Below are positions 35,980-42,601 of a stretch of DNA of 60,166 nucleotides, in pieces. Below the pieces are notes generated by a model that made no database searches, was not told the DNA's origin, and worked only from the letters and a program-made list of their open reading frames with translations. Within the stretch, counting starts at the first letter, position 1; each line of letters opens with the position of its first letter. Origin of the DNA: Gammaproteobacteria bacterium (lineage in GTDB: Bacteria > Pseudomonadota > Gammaproteobacteria > Enterobacterales > GCA-2746155); NCBI GenBank assembly GCA_030589945.1, contig JAUUZN010000002.1, positions 1 through 60,166 of the forward strand, given 5' to 3'. Made by a program: the position numbers and the translations under genes.

Positions 35980-36842
35980 TAGGTAAAGCCATTAAGTACT
36001 GAGCCGAGTAAAACCATTGTCAACTGTATTAATGATGCAAAAAAACAACTCATAGCACTCTTCTTATTGGTATTAATAACCAATTGTATACTTTTAATTA
36101 TAAAATAGGCGCCACCTGATAGGGCGCAGATTAGATAAACAACTCCCATTTCATAGAAAAAAGGCAAAATGGATACCGTCACCAGCATTAATGTGTGAAT
36201 GAGAATGACGATTGCCGCTTTTTCATCGCCTATCACTACTGGCAACATGGGCACCTTAGCAAGTGCATAATCTTTGTGAAGAGCAATGGCCAGACTCCAA
36301 AAATGTGGAGGTGTCCAAAGAAATAAAACCATGGCCAGTAATATTGAGGAACTATTTAAATCTGGTGATGCGGCAGCAGCTCCGGCCAATACTGCAAAAC
36401 TGCCAGATACACCGCCAATGATTATGTTGATACTGCTTCGACGTTTTAACCAGAGGGTATAAACGACTCCATAAAAGAAAGCGCCTAAGAATAAATAAAT
36501 CGCTACCATCGAATTAAAAACTATCCAGGCGGTAACCACTGAAGCGACAAGAATAGCTGCAATAATAAATAACCAAATAGAATGGTGTTTAATAACACCC
36601 GTTACAAAGGGTCTATTTTGCGTACGTGGCATTACCGAATCGAGATCTCTCTCAGCATATTGATTAAAAGCACCAGCGCTTGCTGAAGCCAAAACCACCA
36701 GCACCAACAACAGTGTGACTTCTGCTAGTGAAAGTTCTCTACCTGGTGTCACCGCATAGCCTGCAAGTGCAGTGACCGACATCATTATTCCGATCCTAAG
36801 TTTAAACAGATCGACCAATTGTCTGAGCATTAGAAACCTCAA
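35979..36842 (-). CDS. ctaB: Protoheme IX farnesyltransferase (heme O synthase)
   Basis: A 287-residue UbiA-family prenyltransferase with about eight TM helices. The first Asp-rich motif is in NQYAERDLDSVMPRTQNRPF, and LWTPPHFWSLAIALHKDY is a hallmark of CyoE/CtaB. It farnesylates heme B to heme O, the substrate of the two CtaA enzymes in this cluster. It lies 88 bases downstream of the subunit I gene and its stop overlaps the small coupling ORF before sco. Confidence 0.93.
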   Translation of the reverse strand: MRFLMLRQLVDLFKLRIGIMMSVTALAGYAVTPGRELSLAEVTLLLVLVVLASASAGAFNQYAERDLDSVMPRTQNRPFVTGVIKHHSIWLFIIAAILVASVVTAWIVFNSMVAIYLFLGAFFYGVVYTLWLKRRSSINIIIGGVSGSFAVLAGAAAASPDLNSSSILLAMVLFLWTPPHFWSLAIALHKDYALAKVPMLPVVIGDEKAAIVILIHTLMLVTVSILPFFYEMGVVYLICALSGGAYFIIKSIQLVINTNKKSAMSCFFASLIQLTMVLLGSVLNGFT

Positions 36843-36930
36843 TACTTTTTAATCATTTTAGACTACTAGAAACAATTCGAGATAGGCTAATGCCTACCTC
36901 GAAGATGAACCAACTTCGTTGTATTAAAGG

Positions 36931-38637
36931 CTAACTGAGGCCCCATGTTTCTGACAGATACTTCCAGTTGATGAAGTAATAGGCGGCGAAAGTTGCTAAA
37001 AATACCATCGCTAAGAGGAATGTTCCCGGAATAGCGTTGTTGGTTGATTTATGTAGCGTAGCATACTGTTCATCAGTCACTGCCGGTACAATCATTTGCT
37101 GAGAGCACTTTTCATCATCAGCCAGTTTCTTACCAAAGAGTAATGAACCGACGATGAGTAAACAAAACATCGCTCCACCGATGACTGCCAACACTACACT
37201 TAAACCATTGAGTGACATCATCGCTAATGCTGATGATGCGAATTCATAAGGGAAGGTGGCATCTGTGAATGAAGTATCCCAATGTCTGCGTGGTACACCC
37301 ATGGTTCCAGCGCCCATCATGAACATTGAAACACCAACCATTCCCAGACTGAAGATATAAGGTTGCATGGAACAGAGTTTCTTAAAGATTAGTTCTCGGC
37401 GGAATATTATCGGTACCAGCCAGTAGGTAAGTCCCATAAATGTCAAGGTTGTACCCAATACAACGGTAGCGTGAAAGTGACCGGGAACATAGAGGGTGTT
37501 GTGGATTAGCAAGTTCAATTGCTCAGTACCCATCATGACTCCGGTAATACCACCGATGAATCCAAAACCAAATATGGATATCATGATTGAAGAGAAGGTT
37601 GGGTTGCCCCAAGGCGCTTTTCGTAACCACTCAAATAATCCATTATTAAAACCACGTGCTCTTTGTGCTGCTTCCATGGCACCTGGAACTGTCACACCAT
37701 GAACCATACTTGCCATAACCGCAAGATACATAGCGTAACTGGTATTGAACATCTTCCATTCAGCGCTAACGCCCGGATCAACCAATAAATGGTGAGCACT
37801 GGCGATTTGAAGAACAGCAATATAGAGTAAAAATGCAAAACGACTGACTTTTTCAGAGAGTGGTTTGGCACCAAACATAACGCTGGCAACCAAATACCAA
37901 ATGGTAATGTGCGTGGCGACGTTAATTTGTTGAGAAGAGTGTCCGAAAGCCCACCAGATTAAACGATAAACACCAGCATCAATATGGCTCACTAAGCCCA
38001 ATTGCCAGAAAAATGTGGGTAATAGGATTAACGCGCCAGATGCGATAGTAAAGACTGCGATAATACAGGCGGTTAATGCACCAAAGGTTACCAGTGGTAA
38101 CGATCCCTCATAGGTTTTCTCTTTCTTTGCGATAACTAATGTACCGAGAAAGACGAAGCAACCTAACAGGGCGCCTACGGCAAAGAGTATCAATCCCAAA
38201 TAAAAGGACCAATGAGCAGGCATCGGTGCATAGGAGGTCATCATTACAGCTGAATTAAGTTTCCACACTGCGTAGTTGTTCATTAAAGCACCAACGACCA
38301 TGAGGCCAAATCCAGCCCATGCTACTTTTGGGGCAGCCAACCGAACGCGAAGTACGGCGGAGGATGCAAAGTAGAGTACTGCAATTTCGAAAAAGATGAT
38401 CCAAAATATTAATACATTGATGCCATGACCCGTTAGAGCGGTATAAAAGTCTTGTGCTCCTAATAAATGCACTTCGGGCCAGCGTGTTAAACCAACACCT
38501 AGCCCCATAAATCCACCTACTAATAAGAAAACAACAGCAGCTACGGCGTTAGCTTTTATCAGCGACAATGCTGGTTTGTGTAGTAAAAGCCCAGTATCAG
38601 GGCATGTTCGGAAATTATTGTCTGACATTAGAGTCAC
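36931..38637 (-). CDS. Heme-copper oxidoreductase subunit I, NO-reductase-like (eNOR/sNOR-like)
   Basis: 568 residues, about 14 TM helices. All six metal-ligand His are visible: helix II LTGHGINV, helix VI WAFGHSSQQ, helix VII SAHHLLVD (two) and helix X VPGHFHAT (two). Where oxygen reductases have HPEVY with the His-Tyr cross-link, this has HSSQQ, so the Tyr is Gln. Loss of this Tyr is characteristic of NO-reducing branches. A soluble stretch follows after the last core helix (CSQQMIVPAVTDEQYATLHKS), then a final TM. Expressed from an FNR-type promoter with subunit II 9 bases upstream. NO reduction is inferred from active site and context; oxygen reduction is less likely. Confidence 0.8.
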   Translation of the reverse strand: MTLMSDNNFRTCPDTGLLLHKPALSLIKANAVAAVVFLLVGGFMGLGVGLTRWPEVHLLGAQDFYTALTGHGINVLIFWIIFFEIAVLYFASSAVLRVRLAAPKVAWAGFGLMVVGALMNNYAVWKLNSAVMMTSYAPMPAHWSFYLGLILFAVGALLGCFVFLGTLVIAKKEKTYEGSLPLVTFGALTACIIAVFTIASGALILLPTFFWQLGLVSHIDAGVYRLIWWAFGHSSQQINVATHITIWYLVASVMFGAKPLSEKVSRFAFLLYIAVLQIASAHHLLVDPGVSAEWKMFNTSYAMYLAVMASMVHGVTVPGAMEAAQRARGFNNGLFEWLRKAPWGNPTFSSIMISIFGFGFIGGITGVMMGTEQLNLLIHNTLYVPGHFHATVVLGTTLTFMGLTYWLVPIIFRRELIFKKLCSMQPYIFSLGMVGVSMFMMGAGTMGVPRRHWDTSFTDATFPYEFASSALAMMSLNGLSVVLAVIGGAMFCLLIVGSLLFGKKLADDEKCSQQMIVPAVTDEQYATLHKSTNNAIPGTFLLAMVFLATFAAYYFINWKYLSETWGLS

Positions 38638-38646
38638 CCTTTATAA

Positions 38647-39189
38647 TTATTTAACGACGTGGATCTTACCCACCATATTGTGATGACCTATACCGCAGAA
38701 TTCATTACAAATAATTGAAAATTCTCCGGATTTGTTAGGCGTAATGGTAAAGACATGTTCATATCCAGGTAACACTTGAATATTGATGTTTTCAGGTTGT
38801 AGAGAAAACCCATGATTCCAGTCCATAGAAGTCAAATGTAATCGATAACTTTGACCTTCTTTAAGTTCAAGAATTGGCCACCAGTCCCAGAGTCTCGCTA
38901 CAAGATAAACGTCGGAACCAATAGGTGGAGCAACCACTGGAAATTTACGGTCACCTTCTTCACGTATGGTAAATTCATCAACCATGGCTTGGGCTTTCTT
39001 TTGAAACAATTGAGGAGTGGTTCGATAGGTTTCAGCCGAGAGGTTTTGGTTTCCATACACGTGCCACAAAGGCATCATTAGTGTAAGAATTAAACCCCAG
39101 ACTATCACTATTCCAATCCAGATAAGTTCAACCCTTTCGATGGGCTCTTTCCACCATAGTTTTTGAGCCGGTGGTGATAGACATGTCAT
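38647..39189 (-). CDS. CuA-containing subunit II of the heme-copper oxidoreductase
   Basis: 180 residues with one N-terminal TM helix (IWIGIVIVWGLILTLMMP) and a periplasmic cupredoxin domain. The CuA ligands are complete: the early His in MDWNHGFSL, then CNEFCGIGHHNM giving Cx3Cx3Hx2M with the Glu between the cysteines. It therefore accepts electrons from a soluble cytochrome c or cupredoxin rather than quinol. It is shorter than aa3 subunit II and has a single TM helix, as in B-type and NorY-like subunits. Its stop lies 9 bases before subunit I. Confidence 0.88.
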   Translation of the reverse strand: MTCLSPPAQKLWWKEPIERVELIWIGIVIVWGLILTLMMPLWHVYGNQNLSAETYRTTPQLFQKKAQAMVDEFTIREEGDRKFPVVAPPIGSDVYLVARLWDWWPILELKEGQSYRLHLTSMDWNHGFSLQPENINIQVLPGYEHVFTITPNKSGEFSIICNEFCGIGHHNMVGKIHVVK

Positions 39190-39241
39190 AAAATATCTCC
39201 GAAAATCTAAATTTGATTTATTGTTAGTACGATTCGGCCAA

Positions 39242-39388
39242 TTATTGAGCCAAAGGGATCGATACTAACTCCATAATTCCCCAGATCAGATAAGTCACTG
39301 TGGGTATTAATACACCTATAAATAATAATAAAAAGCTGTTATCCATAAGCTTTTGCATTAATGGAATATTTTCTTCATCATCTGCCAT
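39242..39388 (-). CDS. 48-residue single-TM subunit-like protein opening the heme-copper operon
   Basis: Not in the ORF track because of length. Reads MADDEENIPLMQKLMDNSF, then one TM helix (LLLFIGVLIPTVTYLIWGIM) and a short tail. GGGAG lies upstream of the ATG at 39388. It is the first gene after the FNR-type promoter and ends 52 bases before subunit II. Acidic N-terminus plus one helix resembles small oxidase subunits such as CcoQ or the orf1 product found with norSY-senC in ammonia oxidisers. A structural or assembly role is inferred. Confidence 0.65.
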   Translation of the reverse strand: MADDEENIPLMQKLMDNSFLLLFIGVLIPTVTYLIWGIMELVSIPLAQ

Positions 39389-39514
39389 GTTCACTGCTCC
39401 CATTGAGGGGTTAAAAATTAATTTTAAAAATGAAAATCCAAGACAAATTTATCAAGGAGGAACATCTCCAAACCTTACGTAAGATAGAATACTATGCATG
39501 GTCAATTGTAAGAA

Positions 39515-39559
39515 AGTGTAATTCGATGAAGAACTTACAAAACTATTGACTTAAATCAA
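39515..39559 (-). promoter_or_regulatory. FNR-type box and promoter of the heme-copper cluster
   Basis: TTGACTTAAATCAA at 39546-39559 differs from the FNR consensus by one base. On the minus strand a TACACT hexamer (39520-39515) sits where a -10 should be, placing transcription start near 39511 with the box at about -41.5. The first gene starts at 39388. The next upstream gene (39657-40172) points toward this site and ends before it. Confidence 0.75.
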
Positions 39560-39656
39560 TAAAATCTTAGTTAAATTTTATTAACTGCATTTTTTGATAA
39601 TTTCATAGTGGCGACTAAGAAATTATGCTTATTTTTAAATTTCGTTAACGGCTATG

Positions 39657-40172
39657 TTAATCCTTTTTTTTCTCAGCCGCATTAAATAATATTTCACTGA
39701 TTGCATCACCCGAACCGTCGTAAAGTGCTCCCCAATGGAGATCTTTACCGCCACAGATATTAATAGTCTTAGTTCGCCAATTTTCTAGCAAAGTGTTTCG
39801 AGTAGGATCTGTACCTGCCCATTCCAATGCTGCAGTTTTATGTATTGCATTCACATAAACTATTTCTCTTCTGAGCATTCCAAAGGAAACGTACTGTCGA
39901 TAGTAATCATCCAGATTTACTGCTTTTCCTGGTGCAAATTTTTCTAGCGCTGCAGGAAGCAATGTCTCAATTTTTTCAACTAATTTAATATCTAACTCGT
40001 TATAACTGGTTCTAAAGGATGGTGTCATCCTTGAACATTGCTTAAACATTTTTAAAATTTGGGGAACCTCATTAAGAATACTGTAATTTGTTTCTTTCGT
40101 TTCCGCCGAGATCTGAAGGGAGAAAGAAAAAACAACACACCATAGATTTATTAAAAAAAGACTACGTTTCAA
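39657..40172 (-). CDS. Exported hypothetical protein
   Basis: 171 residues with a signal peptide (MKRSLFLINLWCVVFSFSLQISA). The mature part is mostly helical, with one Cys near the start (FKQCSRMTP) and one near the end (INICGGKDLHWGALYDG), possibly a disulfide. I recognise no family. It lies just upstream of the heme-copper operon in the same direction, but the FNR box follows its stop, so it probably has its own transcript. Confidence 0.6.
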   Translation of the reverse strand: MKRSLFLINLWCVVFSFSLQISAETKETNYSILNEVPQILKMFKQCSRMTPSFRTSYNELDIKLVEKIETLLPAALEKFAPGKAVNLDDYYRQYVSFGMLRREIVYVNAIHKTAALEWAGTDPTRNTLLENWRTKTINICGGKDLHWGALYDGSGDAISEILFNAAEKKKD

Positions 40173-40352
40173 TTGAGGACTACCTTTAAATTATATTATT
40201 TGATAATAAGCTTACCATAAAATATTGAGTTATTATGTGAAAAATTAAAAGACCTAATCTGTCGAATGTGCAGTGCTAGTCGTTGATGTGACCCATTGGT
40301 GACTTGCCGAGTGTTCGCACAACTAGAATGTTAGCTAACTCATTGATTAAAT

Positions 40353-40429
40353 TGGCGCGCCCGGAGCGATTCGAACGCCCGACCAACTGGTTCGAAGCCA
40401 GTTACTCTATCCAGCTGAGCTACGGGCGC
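40353..40429 (-). tRNA. tRNA-Arg (anticodon TCG)
   Basis: On the minus strand the acceptor arms GCGCCCG and CGGGCGC pair, followed by discriminator G and an encoded CCA (plus TGG at 40353-40355). The D arm has AGCTCAGCTGGATAGAG, the anticodon stem-loop is ACTGG-CTTCGAA-CCAGT and the T arm has GTTCGAATC. The loop centre TCG reads Arg codons CGN. The rest of the 442-base gap around it (40173-40614) holds no other gene that I can see. Confidence 0.95.
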
Positions 40430-40620
40430 TGAAGAGGGCGTATTCTTACACTTTGAGAGTTAACTATCAAGCCAGAGTTGTGAAATTGCCTTAATTTATT
40501 AACGTCATTAAAAGTAATCGAAATAAATGATGTTTATCAACAATTATTTGCAATAAAGTTACTCTAAGATCAACATTTAGAATACAATTTCTCTATTGTA
40601 CAAAATACACGGAATTGAAC

Positions 40621-41790
40621 ATGCTAAAACTGATTAAGGGTGCTGATGTCTATGCTCCTGAATACCTTGGACAAAAAGATGTATTGATTGCTGACGGTCG
40701 GATAATGGCTATTGAAACTGAAATTAATGTCGCTGCCATTTATAAAGATTGTGTGGTCATTAAAGCAGAGGGTATGAAGTTAGTGCCAGGCTTTGTAGAT
40801 TCACTTGTGCATATTACCGGTGGAGGCGGAGAGGGTGGCTTTCACACACGTACACCGGAAATGTCTTTGACGGATGCTTCTCTCAACGGCATCACTACCA
40901 TGGTCGGAGTGTTAGGGACGGACGCAACAACTCGCAGCCTTCCTAATCTTTTAGCAAAGAGTCGGGCACTCACCTATGAAGGCATAAGTTGCTATTGCCA
41001 TACGGGATCGTATCAGGTGCCTGTGACCACCATAACGGGTTCAGTTCAGGACGATATCATTTTAATTCCAGACTTCATTGGAGTGGGTGAAATTGCTATT
41101 GCTGATCACCGCTCTTCGAATCCAAGCGTTTCAGAAATAGCAAAAATTGCATCACAAGCACGTGTTGGTGGCATGCTCAGCGGCAAAAAAGGAATTGTCA
41201 GTATACATATGGGCGACAGTACCGATTATCTCTCATTGTTAAAGGCTGTAGTTGATGAGACTGACATCCCCATTACTCAGTTTTACCCAACGCACATCAA
41301 TCGTAATCGTGGCTTATTGGATGCTGCAAAATCTTGGCTTGATGATGGAGGCCTCATCGATCTGACCACAAGCACCACAGAAATGGACCTTGCAAATGGC
41401 GAACCTAGGTGCAGTGAAGCCTTGGCTGAACTTTTGGAAGAAGGTAAGAATATCGATCAAATCACGTTTTCATCCGATGGACATGCAAGTCTACCGACCT
41501 TTGATTCTGAGGGTAATTTGTCAGGATTAAAAGTAGGTTCAGAAGCGAGTCTCTTTGCAGAAATAAGGGCTGCGGTACTTGATTACAATGTACCACTGGA
41601 AATGGCAATTAAAGTTGCTACATCATCACCTGCATCTGTTCTAGGGCTTCACTCTAAGGGCAGAATTAAAGTCAGTGCAGATGCGGATATGGTTCTGCTT
41701 GATGAAGATTTAAATATACAGACGGTCCTTGCTAAGGGACAAGTTCTTGTTAAAGATGGGCGGGCCATTGTTAAAGGAACCTTCGAATGA
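40621..41790 (+). CDS. iadA: Beta-aspartyl (isoaspartyl) dipeptidase-like amidohydrolase
   Basis: A 389-residue amidohydrolase that should cleave isoaspartyl dipeptides from damaged proteins. Strong matches to E. coli IadA are GGGGEGGFHTRTPE, ADHRSSNPS, VSIHMGDS, PTHINRN and FSSDGHASLP. Two metal-site positions differ: the HVH of E. coli is LVH (VDSLVHITGG), and the bridging carboxylated Lys is Glu (GVGEIAIADH). A Glu bridge is known in some IadA relatives, but loss of the first His is odd. ATG 40621 is preferred over TTG 40615. It overlaps msrA by 4 bases, forming a protein-repair pair. Confidence 0.85.
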   Translation: MLKLIKGADVYAPEYLGQKDVLIADGRIMAIETEINVAAIYKDCVVIKAEGMKLVPGFVDSLVHITGGGGEGGFHTRTPEMSLTDASLNGITTMVGVLGTDATTRSLPNLLAKSRALTYEGISCYCHTGSYQVPVTTITGSVQDDIILIPDFIGVGEIAIADHRSSNPSVSEIAKIASQARVGGMLSGKKGIVSIHMGDSTDYLSLLKAVVDETDIPITQFYPTHINRNRGLLDAAKSWLDDGGLIDLTTSTTEMDLANGEPRCSEALAELLEEGKNIDQITFSSDGHASLPTFDSEGNLSGLKVGSEASLFAEIRAAVLDYNVPLEMAIKVATSSPASVLGLHSKGRIKVSADADMVLLDEDLNIQTVLAKGQVLVKDGRAIVKGTFE

Positions 41791-42353
41791 ACCCAACAGA
41801 TTTATTAAATCATGCTATTTTTAATGTGTCATTAACGGCAGATATTGAAGCTTCATCAGAACGTATCATTTTTGGCATGGGATGCTTCTGGGGTGCTGAA
41901 CGATGTTTTTGGCAACTTGAAGGCGTACTTAGAACGGCAGTTGGCTATGCTGCAGGAACGACAACTGATCCAAGTTATACGGCTATATGTAGCGGCAACA
42001 CAGGCCACGCAGAAGTGGTTGAGGTCATCTTTAACCCAACAATAATATCAACAGAGCAAATTCTAAGAGCATTTTGGGAAAACCATGATCCCACCCAAGG
42101 AATGCGCCAGGGGAATGATCGAGGCAGCCAATATCGTTCCGTGATTATCTGCTCTGATGAAGAACAATTAAACATTGCCGAAGAAACTAAGAAACGCTAC
42201 CAGACTCAACTAACAAAGGACGGCAATGGTGATATTACTACCGAGCTGTTAACGAATGTTCATTTCTATTTGGCTGAAGAAGATCACCAACAGTATTTGC
42301 ATAAAAACCCATCAGGGTATTGCGGACTCGGTGGGACAGGAAGCTGCTTGTGA
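41787..42353 (+). CDS. msrA: Peptide methionine sulfoxide reductase A
   Basis: 188 residues. The catalytic motif GMGCFWGAERCFWQ carries the nucleophilic Cys. HAEVVEVIFNP and FWENHDPTQGMRQGNDRGSQYRS are hallmarks of MsrA, and a C-terminal Cys pair region (SGYCGLGGTGSC) supplies resolving cysteines. It reduces methionine-S-sulfoxide in proteins. The start overlaps iadA by 4 bases (ATGA), so the two protein-repair enzymes are coupled. Confidence 0.95.
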   Translation: MNPTDLLNHAIFNVSLTADIEASSERIIFGMGCFWGAERCFWQLEGVLRTAVGYAAGTTTDPSYTAICSGNTGHAEVVEVIFNPTIISTEQILRAFWENHDPTQGMRQGNDRGSQYRSVIICSDEEQLNIAEETKKRYQTQLTKDGNGDITTELLTNVHFYLAEEDHQQYLHKNPSGYCGLGGTGSCL

Positions 42354-42524
42354 AAAGGATAGATGTTGAGAGTCTGCAATACCTTACTTATTAATTAGAC
42401 GTTGGATATTTTGTTTATAGGTTCTACTGACTTTCTTATTGTGCCATGGCTGTTCAATATTGTCATAACGTGTCGTCACAGGATAGTATCGGTTGGTCAC
42501 ATATCAGTGCTTGTAATAATATAA

Positions 42525-42554
42525 TGATGGTAGTTTTATAAAACCATCAGTTTT
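42525..42554 (+). terminator. Probable terminator after iadA-msrA
   Basis: TGATGGT at 42525-42531 pairs with ACCATCA at 42543-42549, enclosing an AT-rich inner stem, and is followed by GTTTT. It lies 172 bases after the msrA stop and 48 bases before the next start. Confidence 0.5.
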
Positions 42555-42601
42555 AAGTTGTCATCTTGTAACTAAACGAATTTTTTTAAATTGGATTAAC
42601 T

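Noticed and set aside
36931-39189. Annotating the subunit I/II pair as an ordinary aa3 cytochrome c oxidase
   Set aside because: The helix VI Tyr is absent (HSSQQ instead of HPEVY), there is no subunit III or CtaG gene, and an FNR-type box precedes the operon, all against a standard aerobic aa3 oxidase.
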